A stretch of 24,148 nt of DNA from an uncultured Aquincola sp. GTDB lineage: Bacteria > Pseudomonadota > Gammaproteobacteria > Burkholderiales > Burkholderiaceae. Each line of letters begins with the position of its first letter. The stretch's first letter is position 1. The position numbers were made by a program, and so were the translations under genes. Shown in pieces: positions 7,304 to 15,418 of this stretch. The notes below the pieces were generated by a model, which was not told the origin of the DNA, made no database searches, and saw only the letters and a program-made list of their open reading frames with translations. The stretch spans positions 1 through 24,148 of the forward strand of contig CAKZXL010000676.1 of assembly GCA_937883885.1 (NCBI GenBank), in the 5' to 3' direction.

Positions 7304-8515
7304 ATGACTTTCGACTTCCGACGCATCGCGATCGCCGCCGCCGCTGCCTGCGGCCTGTCCGGCGCCGCCCACGCGCAGATCTCCGGCGACGTGATCAAGA
7401 TCGGCATCATCACCGACATGTCCAGCGTGTACGCCGACATCGACGGCGCTGGCGGCGTGGAGGCCATCAAAATGGCGATCGCCGACCTGAAGGGCAGCGT
7501 GGCCGGCAAGAAGGTGGAGGTGCTGTACGCCGACCACCAGAACAAGGCCGACGTGGCTGCCAGCAAGGCCCGCGAATGGATCGACACCCAGGGCCTGGAC
7601 ATGCTGATCGGCGGCACCAATTCGTCCACCAACCTGGCGATGGCCAAGATCGCGGCCGAGAAGAAGAAGCCCTTCATCTCCATCGGCGCGGCCACCGCCC
7701 GCCTGACCAACGAAGACTGCACGCCCTACACCGTGCACTACGCCTACGACACCGTGGCCCTGGCCAACGGCACCGGCAATGCGGTGGTCAAGGCCGGCGG
7801 CAAGAGCTGGTACTTCCTGACCGCGGACTACGCCTTCGGTCATTCGCTGCAGGCCGACACCACCGCGGTGGTGACCAAGGCCGGCGGCACGGTGGTGGGC
7901 AGCGTGCGGGCACCGCTGGGCGCCAGCGACTTCAGCTCCTTCCTGCTGCAGGCGCAAGGCAGCAAGGCGCAGATCCTGGGCCTGGCCAATGCGGGGGGCG
8001 ACACGGTCAACTCGATCAAGGCGGCCAACGAGTTCGGCATCACCAAGACGATGAAGCTGGCCGGCCTGCTGATGTTCATCAACGACGTGCACTCGCTGGG
8101 CCTGAAGGCCACCGAAGGCATGTACCTGACCGACGGCTGGTACTGGAACCAGAACGCCGAATCGCGCGCCTGGGCCAAGCGCTTCTTCGAGAAGATGAAG
8201 CGCATGCCGTCCATGCTGCAGGCGGCCGACTACTCGGCCACGATGCACTACCTGAAGGCGGTGGAGGCCACCAAGACCGACGACGCCGACAAGGTGATGG
8301 CGCAGATGAAGGCCACCAAGATCAACGACTTCTTTGCCAAGAACGGCGAGATCGGCCCCGACGGCCGCATGCGCTACGACATGTACCTGATGCAGGTGAA
8401 GGCGCAGAAGGACTCCACCGAGCCCTGGGACTACTACAACGTGGTGCAGAAGATCCCCGCCGCCGAGGCCTATACCAAGCTGGCCGAGAGCAAGTGCCCC
8501 TTGGTGAAGAAGTGA
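7304..8515 (+). CDS. Periplasmic amino-acid/amide-binding receptor of the LivFGHM-type transporter (LivK-like)
   Basis: This 403-residue secreted receptor starts with a signal peptide (cleavage near GAAHA-Q, residue 24/25). A type I periplasmic-binding fold follows, beginning IKIGIITDMSSVYADIDG and including VEVLYADHQNKADVAASKAREWID and GGTNSSTNLAMAKIAAE. The start is set by GGAG at 7294-7297, six bases before the ATG. It lies between livF and livH, so it is the receptor of this transporter. At 403 residues it is somewhat longer than E. coli LivK/LivJ and belongs to the wider Burkholderiales set whose ligands (branched-chain or aromatic amino acids, amides) cannot be told from sequence. A hairpin-forming repeat follows its stop. 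Confidence 0.92.
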   Translation: MTFDFRRIAIAAAAACGLSGAAHAQISGDVIKIGIITDMSSVYADIDGAGGVEAIKMAIADLKGSVAGKKVEVLYADHQNKADVAASKAREWIDTQGLDMLIGGTNSSTNLAMAKIAAEKKKPFISIGAATARLTNEDCTPYTVHYAYDTVALANGTGNAVVKAGGKSWYFLTADYAFGHSLQADTTAVVTKAGGTVVGSVRAPLGASDFSSFLLQAQGSKAQILGLANAGGDTVNSIKAANEFGITKTMKLAGLLMFINDVHSLGLKATEGMYLTDGWYWNQNAESRAWAKRFFEKMKRMPSMLQAADYSATMHYLKAVEATKTDDADKVMAQMKATKINDFFAKNGEIGPDGRMRYDMYLMQVKAQKDSTEPWDYYNVVQKIPAAEAYTKLAESKCPLVKK

Positions 8516-8521
8516 ATGTTG

Positions 8522-8587
8522 GCCCCCAAGACGCCTGCGACGTCGCCTCCCCGAGGGGGAGCCGGCCGCCTTGGGGCGGCCCGGCGG
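8522..8587 (-). repeat. Dispersed GC-rich intergenic repeat, copy B (inverted relative to copy A)
   Basis: Read on the minus strand, this 66-bp element has the same block order as 470-533. On the plus strand it forms two tight hairpins: CTCCCC/GGGGAG (8547-8561) and GGCCGCC/GGCGGCC (8564-8581). It fills most of the 109-bp gap between the receptor gene and livH. A stable structure here could slow 3' decay or cause partial termination and so raise receptor output above permease output, as REP elements do in some enterobacterial operons (inference). Confidence 0.7.
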
Positions 8588-8624
8588 CGGCCGGGTTGCC
8601 TCCCGCCGGTAGATAGGACCTTTC

Positions 8625-9512
8625 ATGTCCAACCTGTTTGACATTCCGCTGCCGGCGCTGCTCGGCCAGCTGCTGCTGGGCCTGGTCAACGGCTCGTTCT
8701 ACGCGATGCTGTCGCTGGGCCTGGCGGTCATCTTCGGCATGCTCAACATCATCAACTTCGCCCACGGGGCGCTGTACATGATGGGGGCCTTCCTGGCCTG
8801 GATGGGGCTGGAGTACCTGGGTCTGAACTACTGGCTGATGCTGCTGGCCGCGCCGCTGGTGGTGGGCGTGCTGGGCATCTTGATCGAGCGGCTGCTGCTG
8901 CAGTGGTTGTACAAGCTCGACCACCTGTACGGCCTGCTGCTCACCTTCGGCATCACGCTGGTCACCGAAGGTTTGTTCCGCTCGTTCTACGGCGTCTCGG
9001 GCAATCCTTATCCGGTGCCCGATGCGCTGCAGGGCGCCACCAACCTGGGCTTCATGGTGCTGCCCAACTACCGGGCCTGGGTGGTGGTGGCGTCCATCGT
9101 GGTGTGCCTGGCGGTGTGGGCACTGATCGAGAAGACCTCCATCGGCGCCACGCTGCGCGCCGGCACCGAGAACCCGAAGCTGGTGCAGGCCTTCGGCATC
9201 AACGTGCCGCGCATGATCACCCTCACCTACGCCGGTGGCGTGGCGCTCGCGGCCTTTGCCGGCGTGCTGGCCGCGCCCATCCTGCAGGTCAATGCGCTGA
9301 TGGGCAGCAACCTCATCATCGTGGTGTTCGCGGTGGTGGTCATCGGCGGCATGGGCTCCATCCTCGGCTCCATCCTCACCGGGCTGGGGCTGGGGGTGAT
9401 CGAGGGCCTGACCAAGGTGTTTTATCCCGAGGCTTCGTCCACCGTGGTGTTCCTCATCATGGCCGTGGTGCTGCTCATCCGCCCGGCGGGCCTGTTCGGC
9501 AAGGAAAAATGA
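8625..9512 (+). CDS. livH: Branched-chain amino acid-type ABC transporter permease LivH
   Basis: The 295-residue inner-membrane permease has the LivH hallmarks: LVNGSFYAMLSLGLAVIFGMLNIINFAHG near the N-terminus (residues ~20-48), the cytoplasmic coupling-loop region around IGATLRAGTENPKLVQAFGIN, and a C-terminal IRPAGLFGK. Around eight hydrophobic segments are visible. AGGA at 8615-8618 lies six bases before the ATG. It pairs with LivM, whose GTG start follows the TGA by one base, so the two are certainly cotranslated. Confidence 0.93.
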   Translation: MSNLFDIPLPALLGQLLLGLVNGSFYAMLSLGLAVIFGMLNIINFAHGALYMMGAFLAWMGLEYLGLNYWLMLLAAPLVVGVLGILIERLLLQWLYKLDHLYGLLLTFGITLVTEGLFRSFYGVSGNPYPVPDALQGATNLGFMVLPNYRAWVVVASIVVCLAVWALIEKTSIGATLRAGTENPKLVQAFGINVPRMITLTYAGGVALAAFAGVLAAPILQVNALMGSNLIIVVFAVVVIGGMGSILGSILTGLGLGVIEGLTKVFYPEASSTVVFLIMAVVLLIRPAGLFGKEK

Positions 9513-9513
9513 C

Positions 9514-10503
9514 GTGAGCACAGCCCCTGTGACCTCTCCGCGCTCGCCGCTGCTGGGCTATGCGCTGCTGTTCGCGGCGGTGGCGGCGCTGCCGCTGCTG
9601 GGCGCGTACCCCATCTTCGTGATGAAGGTGATGTGTTATGCCCTCTTCGCCTGCGCCTTCAACCTGCTGATCGGCTTCACCGGGCTGCTGAGCTTCGGGC
9701 ATGCGGCCTTTCTGGGTGCGGCGGCCTATGGCGCCGGCCATGCGCTCAAGGTGTGGGGCCTGCCCCCGCTGGCGGGCCTGGGCTTCGGCGTGCTGATGGC
9801 GGCGCTGGCCGGGCTGGCCTTCGGCTGGCTGGCCATCCGGCGCAGCGGCATCTATTTTTCGATGATCACGCTGGCGCTGTCGCAGATGCTGTTCTTCTTC
9901 TTCCTGCAGGCGCCGTTCACCGGCGGGGAAGACGGGCTGCAATCGGTGCCGCGCGGCACGCTGCTGGGCCTGGACCTGGGCAACGACCTGACGCTGTACT
10001 ACCTGGTGCTGGTGATCTTCCTGTTCGGCTTCTGGCTGATCTACCGCACGGTGCATTCGCCCTTCGGTCAGGTGCTCACCTCGATCCGCGAGAACGAGGC
10101 CCGTGCCACCTCGCTGGGCTACGACGTCGACCGCTTCAAGCTGGTGGCCTTCGTGCTGTCGGCGGCCCTGGCCGGCCTGGCCGGTGCCACCAAGACGCTG
10201 GTGCTGGGCTTTGCCACGCTGACCGACGCGGTGTGGACCACCTCGGGCGCGGTGATCCTGATGACGCTGGTAGGCGGCATGGGCACGCTGCTGGGGCCCA
10301 TCGTCGGCGCACTGGTGATCATCGCGCTGGAGAACAAGATCGGCGACGTGGGCAAGGCCCTGGCCGACCTGACCGGCGTGGCCTGGTTCAACGGCCTGGG
10401 CGAGGCGGTGAGCCTGGTCACCGGCCTCATCTTCATCGTCTGCGTGCTGGCTTTCCGCCGCGGGGTGGTGGGCGAGATCCAGCACCGCTGGGGCAAGCGC
10501 TAA
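9514..10503 (+). CDS. livM: Branched-chain amino acid-type ABC transporter permease LivM
   Basis: The 329-residue second permease starts with GTG; AAGGA at 9501-9505, inside the end of livH, supports this start. Family features are CAFNLLIGFTGLLSFGHAAFLGAAAYG (residues ~47-73), the FSMITLALSQM helix, and the coupling loop with SIRENEARATSLGYDVDRFKL. The C-terminus after EIQHRWGKR is short, so it is the membrane subunit alone and not fused to an ATPase as in some LivM-LivG fusions. It is the last gene of the transporter cluster. Its TAA overlaps the stop codon of the convergent DUF2254 gene. Confidence 0.93.
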   Translation: MSTAPVTSPRSPLLGYALLFAAVAALPLLGAYPIFVMKVMCYALFACAFNLLIGFTGLLSFGHAAFLGAAAYGAGHALKVWGLPPLAGLGFGVLMAALAGLAFGWLAIRRSGIYFSMITLALSQMLFFFFLQAPFTGGEDGLQSVPRGTLLGLDLGNDLTLYYLVLVIFLFGFWLIYRTVHSPFGQVLTSIRENEARATSLGYDVDRFKLVAFVLSAALAGLAGATKTLVLGFATLTDAVWTTSGAVILMTLVGGMGTLLGPIVGALVIIALENKIGDVGKALADLTGVAWFNGLGEAVSLVTGLIFIVCVLAFRRGVVGEIQHRWGKR

Positions 10504-11741
10504 GACGCCGCGAGCTGCCTCAGGCGCTGGAGATCCACTTCCGGCAGGCCCGCATGCTCCGCCCGGACGATGGCGTAGGCCGACATCGCCCGGGCCGCCG
10601 TCGGCACCGCTCCGGTGGTGCCGCACAGCGACTGCAGCGCCCGCTGCAAGGTCTCCCCTACCTCGACGGCCGAGGCGCCATAACGCGCGATGGGCGCGAA
10701 GACGTCTTCCACCATGCCGGCTTCACGCACGGCGGGTGCCCAGACCCGGTCGAACTGCACCGGCTCGGCCAGGTCGTGGCGCTGGCGTTGCACCGACCAA
10801 TGGGACAGCACCCGCACCGCGGTGGCCATCACGTCGAAGGCCGTGCCGGGATCGTTGACGGCCGGTGACAGCGACCGCGCCGCCACTTCACCCAGCACCA
10901 CCAGCCCGAAGCGCGGGTCGTGGTCGAAGGTGCGGGCCGGGCCGATGGAAAACGCATCGCGGATCTTTTGCCGGGCCGCATCGTCCATGGGCCGGGTGCA
11001 GCTGGCGATCACCGTGCCGGGGCCGATGAAATCACCCGGCAGCACATGCACATGCAGCTGCGCATCCAGCGCCTCGGCGCGGGCCTGCAGCAGGTCGGTC
11101 GACACATGCATGACGAAGCCGGTGTCCGGCGACACGATCTCGTGGCTGCCGCGCTCGCCCTCCTGCTGCGCATGACCGCCCAGGAAGGGCCTGGCCAGGC
11201 GCTCGTCCATGGCCTTGCGGGTGGCCGACTCGACGCGGCGGATGGTTTCGCCCAGCCGACCCAGCACCGACAGGTAGTCGATCCAGCGCAGGAACACGAT
11301 CACCACCGTGACCAGCACCACGAGCGTGAAGCCGAACAGCACCAGCCGCCCGCCATCGCCATAGATGTGCGCATGAAGGCCGACCAGCGCGATCACGCTG
11401 TAGACGAAGGCACCGATGAACACCGCCAGCGTGTTCTGGATGGTGGTGTCTTCGATCAGCAGCTGCGCCGCCCGCGGCGTGGCGCTGTTTGACACCGCCG
11501 AGAACGAAGCCACCATGGTGCTGGCCGAGAAGATCGCCACCGTCAGCATGCTGGAGGCCAGGATGTTGAGCAGGCTGTCGATGGAGTCCGAACCCAGCTT
11601 CAGCGCCACGTCGCGGCCGATGTAGGGGCCGAGCACCGACGCCAGCGCGACGGCCAGCACCGCAAAGCCGGCGAACAGCGAACAGCGCCACCAGGTCTTG
11701 CGGGTGATGCGCTGCAGGAAAAAGATGAGCTTGTCGGACAT
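10500..11741 (-). CDS. DUF2254 family predicted membrane protein
   Basis: This 413-residue protein has four hydrophobic segments in its first ~160 residues (around 20-42, 62-85, 105-125 and 135-155), then a soluble C-terminal half. The region SMLTVAIFSASTMVASFSAVSNSATPRAAQLL and the later AARSLSPAVNDPGTAFDV are the signatures that identify the DUF2254 family. The function of the family is not established. Convergent with livM, it shares bases 10500-10503 with it, so no terminator fits between the two genes. On its 5' side, TACCCT (minus strand) stands six bases before the ATG, and no Shine-Dalgarno is visible. Confidence 0.88.
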   Translation of the reverse strand: MSDKLIFFLQRITRKTWWRCSLFAGFAVLAVALASVLGPYIGRDVALKLGSDSIDSLLNILASSMLTVAIFSASTMVASFSAVSNSATPRAAQLLIEDTTIQNTLAVFIGAFVYSVIALVGLHAHIYGDGGRLVLFGFTLVVLVTVVIVFLRWIDYLSVLGRLGETIRRVESATRKAMDERLARPFLGGHAQQEGERGSHEIVSPDTGFVMHVSTDLLQARAEALDAQLHVHVLPGDFIGPGTVIASCTRPMDDAARQKIRDAFSIGPARTFDHDPRFGLVVLGEVAARSLSPAVNDPGTAFDVMATAVRVLSHWSVQRQRHDLAEPVQFDRVWAPAVREAGMVEDVFAPIARYGASAVEVGETLQRALQSLCGTTGAVPTAARAMSAYAIVRAEHAGLPEVDLQRLRQLAAS

Positions 11742-11782
11742 CGGCCAAGGGTAGCGCTTTGTCGCGCCGGGCCCAGGCTGCT

Positions 11783-12481
11783 TCAGCGGCTGCCGAAGAT
11801 CGCGGTGCCCACGCGCACGATGGTGGCGCCTTCGGCGATGGCGGCCTCCAGGTCGGCGCTCATGCCCATCGACAGCGTGTCCAGCTGCGGCGCCTGCTCA
11901 CCCAGCTCGGCGCGCAGCTTCTCCAGCAGCTCACGCAGCGCCCGGTGCGGCGCCCGCTGGGCGGCTTCGTCGGCCGCCGGCTCGGGGATGGCCATCAGGC
12001 CGCGCAGCACCAGCCGCGGCAAGGCCGCCACCTGTCGCGCCACTTCCAGCACTTCGGCGGGCTGCAGGCCGCTTTTGCTGGCTTCGCCGCTGATGTTGAC
12101 CTGCAGGCACACCTGCAGCGGCGGCAGGCCGGGCGGCCGCTGGTCCGACAAGCGCTGCGCGATCTTCAGCCGGTCGACCGAGTGCACCCAATCGAAGTTT
12201 TCTGCCACCGGCCGGCTTTTGTTGCTCTGAATCGGGCCGATAAGGTGCCATTGAAGCTGCGTGCGCAGCGCGGACAAGGCGTCTATCTTGGCCAGGGCTT
12301 CCTGGATGTAGTTCTCGCCGAAGGCGCGCTGGCCGGCGTCGAAGGCCTGCTGCACCGCGTCGGCGCCGAAGGTCTTGCTGACGGCCAGCAGCTGCACGCT
12401 GCCCGCCGGGCGTTGTGCGGTCTGGCAGGCGGCGGCGATGCGCGCGCGCGTTTGTTCCAACCGGGTCGGGATGCTCACCAT
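11783..12481 (-). CDS. yggS: YggS/PROSC family pyridoxal phosphate homeostasis protein
   Basis: The 232-residue protein is a PLP-binding single-domain TIM barrel of the alanine racemase N-terminal fold; the family buffers PLP and has no known catalytic reaction. The PLP Lys lies in LLAVSKTF (residue ~35). GQRAFGENYIQEALAK, WHLIGPIQSNK, VCLQVNISGEASKSG and the phosphate-binding C-terminal region LSMGMSADLEAAIAEGATIVRVGTAIFG all fit. GGAG on the minus strand (12488-12491) lies six bases before the ATG and sets the start; the frame stays open further upstream but that part lies antisense to pilT. Divergent with pilT, a common pairing in proteobacteria. Confidence 0.95.
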   Translation of the reverse strand: MVSIPTRLEQTRARIAAACQTAQRPAGSVQLLAVSKTFGADAVQQAFDAGQRAFGENYIQEALAKIDALSALRTQLQWHLIGPIQSNKSRPVAENFDWVHSVDRLKIAQRLSDQRPPGLPPLQVCLQVNISGEASKSGLQPAEVLEVARQVAALPRLVLRGLMAIPEPAADEAAQRAPHRALRELLEKLRAELGEQAPQLDTLSMGMSADLEAAIAEGATIVRVGTAIFGSR

Positions 12482-12503
12482 AATCAGCTCCGAGCCTAAC
12501 CCA

Positions 12504-12521
12504 GCCGCCCACCCGGGCGGC
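12504..12521 (+). promoter_or_regulatory. Hairpin just before the pilT start codon (GCCGCCC/GGGCGGC)
   Basis: GCCGCCC (12504-12510) pairs with GGGCGGC (12515-12521) across ACCC, ending eight bases before the pilT ATG. It occupies the place where a Shine-Dalgarno would be, and none is visible. It may limit pilT translation or be an operator in the yggS-pilT spacer. Confidence 0.35.
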
Positions 12522-12529
12522 CCGTTTCG

Positions 12530-13573
12530 ATGGACATCACCCAGCTGCTGGCGTTTTCGGTCAAGAACAAGGCCTCTGACCTGCACCTGTCGGCCGGCCT
12601 GCCGCCCATGATCCGCGTGCACGGCGACGTGCGGCGCATCAACGTGGAGGCGCTGGACCACAAGACCGTGCACGACATGGTGTACGACATCATGAACGAC
12701 GCCCAGCGCAAGCTCTACGAGGACACGCTGGAGTGCGACTTCTCGTTCGAGATCCAGGGCCTGGCGCGTTTCCGGGTCAATGCCTACAACCAGAACCGCG
12801 GCGCCGGCGCCGTGTTCCGCACCATTCCCAGCAAGATATTGACGCTGGAGCAGCTGCAGGCGCCCAAGGTGTTTGCCGACCTGGCGCTGCGCCCGCGTGG
12901 CCTGGTGCTGGTCACCGGCCCCACCGGCTCGGGCAAAAGCACCACGCTGGCGGCCATGGTCAACCACCTGAACGAAAACGAGTACGGCCACGTGCTCACG
13001 GTGGAAGACCCGATCGAATTCGTGCACGAGAGCAAGAAGTGCCTGGTCAACCAGCGCGAGGTGGGGCCGCATACGCTGAGCTTTTCGAACGCGCTGCGCT
13101 CGGCCCTGCGTGAAGACCCGGACGCCATCCTGGTGGGCGAAATGCGCGACCTGGAAACCATCCGCCTGGCGCTCACCGCGGCCGAGACCGGCCACCTGGT
13201 GTTCGGCACCCTGCACACCAGCAGTGCCGCCAAGACCATCGACCGGGTGGTGGACGTGTTCCCCGCGGCCGAGAAGGACATGGTGCGCGCGATGCTGTCC
13301 GAATCGCTGGTGGCGGTGATTTCGCAGACGCTGTGCAAGACCCGCGACGGCAGCGGCCGCGTGGCGGCGCACGAGATCATGATCGCCAACTCGGCCATCA
13401 AGAACCTGATCCGCGAGAACAAGATCGCCCAGATGTACTCCGCCATCCAGACCGGCCAGGGCCTGGGCATGCAGACGCTGGACCAGAACCTGGCCGACCT
13501 GGTGCGCCGCAACGTCATCACCCCGGCCGAAGCGCGCAGCAAGGCCAAGACGCCCGAGAACTTCCCGGGCTGA
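12530..13573 (+). CDS. pilT: Type IV pilus retraction ATPase PilT
   Basis: The 347-residue hexameric ATPase drives pilus retraction and twitching from the cytoplasmic side. An N-terminal PAS-like domain (SDLHLSAGLPPMIRVHG) precedes the RecA-like core: Walker A GPTGSGKST at 130-138, Asp box VEDPIEFVH at 158-166, Walker B ILVGEMRD at 200-207 and His box AAETGHLVFGTLHT up to 230. The AIKNLIRENK motif (289-298), which is specific for PilT and needed for retraction, is present. The length is the normal ~345. It is the first gene of a cluster with a cNMP-binding protein and pilU. Confidence 0.96.
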   Translation: MDITQLLAFSVKNKASDLHLSAGLPPMIRVHGDVRRINVEALDHKTVHDMVYDIMNDAQRKLYEDTLECDFSFEIQGLARFRVNAYNQNRGAGAVFRTIPSKILTLEQLQAPKVFADLALRPRGLVLVTGPTGSGKSTTLAAMVNHLNENEYGHVLTVEDPIEFVHESKKCLVNQREVGPHTLSFSNALRSALREDPDAILVGEMRDLETIRLALTAAETGHLVFGTLHTSSAAKTIDRVVDVFPAAEKDMVRAMLSESLVAVISQTLCKTRDGSGRVAAHEIMIANSAIKNLIRENKIAQMYSAIQTGQGLGMQTLDQNLADLVRRNVITPAEARSKAKTPENFPG

Positions 13574-13586
13574 AAGCCGCCACCTC

Positions 13587-14189
13587 GTGACTTCCCCGCC
13601 GTCCTCGCCATCCGCGCCCCACATTTCGGCCGACATGCCGGCCGACGCCGACGACACGCCCACCCCGATGCGCGTGCGCTGGCCCGAGCGTGCGCTGGCC
13701 ATCGGTGCCCGCGCGCTGCCCGAGGCCGAAGGCATCGCCCTCTTCGTGCAGGCCTGGCAGCGTGAGCCGCAGGTGCTGCCGCTGGCCGAACCAGAGCTGC
13801 AGCGCCTGGCCGCCTGGGCACAGGTGGTGGAAGTGCCCGCCGGCCGCCGCCTGATCGAGCAGGACGAGCTGGGCGACTACCTGCTGGTGGTGCTGGAAGG
13901 CAGCCTGGTGGTCGAGCGCAGCATCGCCGGCAGCCCGGCGGTGCGCCTGTCAGAAGCGCGCGCCGGCGACATGCTGGGCGAGATGTCGCTGCTGGACGCC
14001 GGCTCGCGTTTTTCGCACGTCACCACGACCACGGCCAGCCGCATCGCGGTGCTGCAGGCCGACCCCTTTCACCGGCTGATGCAGGAAGATCCGCGTCTGG
14101 CGCTGGCCTTGATGGCCGCGCTGTCGCGCCGCCTGTCGCTGCGGGTGCGGCAGCTGGGCGCCCGGCTGGGCGCGCTGCTGTCCGCCTGA
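13587..14189 (+). CDS. Cyclic nucleotide-binding domain protein between pilT and pilU
   Basis: The 200-residue product has a disordered, Pro/Ser/Asp-rich N-terminus (~1-35) and then one cNMP-binding beta-roll (~60-165: VEVPAGRRLIEQDELGDYLLVVLEGSLVVE). The phosphate-binding cassette reads GDMLGEMSLLDAGSRFSHV. Its Glu is present but the usual R-[ST]-A after the loop is not in place, so cAMP binding is doubtful. There is no DNA-binding domain, unlike Crp or Fnr, so it is likely a stand-alone sensor or adaptor. The start is GTG at 13587, 13 bp after pilT; ATG at 13635 is a possible alternative start. Its position in a twitching-motility operon suggests a role in pilus control (inference). Confidence 0.8.
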   Translation: MTSPPSSPSAPHISADMPADADDTPTPMRVRWPERALAIGARALPEAEGIALFVQAWQREPQVLPLAEPELQRLAAWAQVVEVPAGRRLIEQDELGDYLLVVLEGSLVVERSIAGSPAVRLSEARAGDMLGEMSLLDAGSRFSHVTTTTASRIAVLQADPFHRLMQEDPRLALALMAALSRRLSLRVRQLGARLGALLSA

Positions 14190-14228
14190 AACCCTCCCCC
14201 TGAACGAACCCCACGCCGGACCCGCACC

Positions 14229-15365
14229 ATGGAAAGAGACCAGGCCTCCAAGTTCGTCAGCGATCTGCTGCGGTTGATGATCGCCCGCGGCGGTTCCGAC
14301 CTCTTCCTGACCGCGGACTTTCCGCCGGCCATCAAGGTGGACGGCAAGATCACCAAGGTGTCGCCGCAGCCGCTGACCGCCCAGCACACGCTGGCGCTGG
14401 CGCGCGCGCTGATGAACGACAAGCAGGCCGCCGAATTCGAGCGCACCAAGGAATGCAACTTCGCCATCTCGCCGCAGGGCGTGGGGCGCTTCCGCTGCAA
14501 TGCCTTCGTGCAGCAGGGCCAGGTGGGCCTGGTGCTGCGGACGATTCCGGCCACGCTGCCCACCATCGACGGGCTGAACCTGCCGCCGGTGATGAAGGAA
14601 GTGGCGATGACCAAGCGCGGTCTGGTCATCTTCGTCGGCGCCACCGGCTCGGGCAAGAGCACCTCGCTGGCGGCGATGGTGGACTACCGCAACGAAAACT
14701 CGTACGGGCACATCATCACCATCGAAGACCCGGTGGAGTTCGTGCACCCGCACAAGAACTGCATCGTCACCCAGCGCGAAGTGGGACTGGACACCGACGG
14801 CTGGGACATCGCGCTGAAGAACACGCTGCGCCAGGCGCCCGACGTGATCCTGATGGGCGAGATCCGCGACCGCGAGACGATGGAGCATGCGGTGGCCTTC
14901 GCCGAGACCGGCCACCTGTGCATGGCCACGCTGCATGCCAACAGCGCCAACCAGGCGCTGGACCGGGTGATCAACTTCTTCCCCGAAGAGCGCCGCCAGC
15001 AGCTGCTGATGGACCTGTCGCTCAACCTCAAGGCGCTGGTGTCGCAGCGGCTGCTGCCACGCGAAGAGGGCAAAGGCCGCGTGGCCGCGGTGGAGATCCT
15101 GCTGAACACGCCGCTGGTGTCCGACATGATCTTCAAGGGCGAGGTGGGCGAGCTCAAGGAGCTGATGAAGCGCAGCCGCGAACTGGGCATGCAGACCTTC
15201 GACCAGGCCTTGTTCGACCTGTTCGAGGCCCACGCCGTGACCTACGAAGACGCTTTGCGCAACGCCGATTCGGTGAACGACCTGCGGCTGCAGATCAAGC
15301 TCAACAGCCGCCGGCTGCGCGGCGCCGACCTGGCCTCGGGCACGGAGCACCTGACGATCATTTGA
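14229..15365 (+). CDS. pilU: Type IV pilus retraction-associated ATPase PilU
   Basis: This 378-residue PilT paralogue supports PilT-dependent retraction. Walker A is GATGSGKST (137-145), the Asp box is IEDPVEFVH, Walker B is VILMGEIRD (206-214) and the His box is FAETGHLCMATLHAN. The segments GVGRFRCNAFVQQGQVG and EERRQQLLMDLSLNLKALVSQRLL are typical of PilU, and the PilT-specific AIRNLIRE motif is absent; these points separate it from a second PilT. It begins 39 bp after the cNMP-binding gene, with a weak GGA upstream. Confidence 0.95.
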   Translation: MERDQASKFVSDLLRLMIARGGSDLFLTADFPPAIKVDGKITKVSPQPLTAQHTLALARALMNDKQAAEFERTKECNFAISPQGVGRFRCNAFVQQGQVGLVLRTIPATLPTIDGLNLPPVMKEVAMTKRGLVIFVGATGSGKSTSLAAMVDYRNENSYGHIITIEDPVEFVHPHKNCIVTQREVGLDTDGWDIALKNTLRQAPDVILMGEIRDRETMEHAVAFAETGHLCMATLHANSANQALDRVINFFPEERRQQLLMDLSLNLKALVSQRLLPREEGKGRVAAVEILLNTPLVSDMIFKGEVGELKELMKRSRELGMQTFDQALFDLFEAHAVTYEDALRNADSVNDLRLQIKLNSRRLRGADLASGTEHLTII

Positions 15366-15407
15366 AGCCGGGCCCCCTAAACTCGCCGCACACACGAATG
15401 AGCGGAC

Positions 15408-15413
15408 GGAGGG
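15408..15413 (+). promoter_or_regulatory. Strong ribosome binding site GGAGGG deciding a GTG start
   Basis: GGAGGG lies five bases before the GTG at 15419. The in-frame ATG at 15398 has no such site, so the GTG is preferred as the start of the following gene. Confidence 0.7.
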
Positions 15414-15418
15414 ACGGC

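Noticed and set aside
7274..8689. Long minus-strand open frame opposite the receptor gene
   Set aside because: Shadow of a well-supported gene; no family motifs and biased composition.
13950..15395. Long minus-strand open frame (481 codons) opposite pilU
   Set aside because: It is antisense to a certain gene and has the His/Arg/Gln/Gly-rich composition typical of shadow frames in high-GC DNA.
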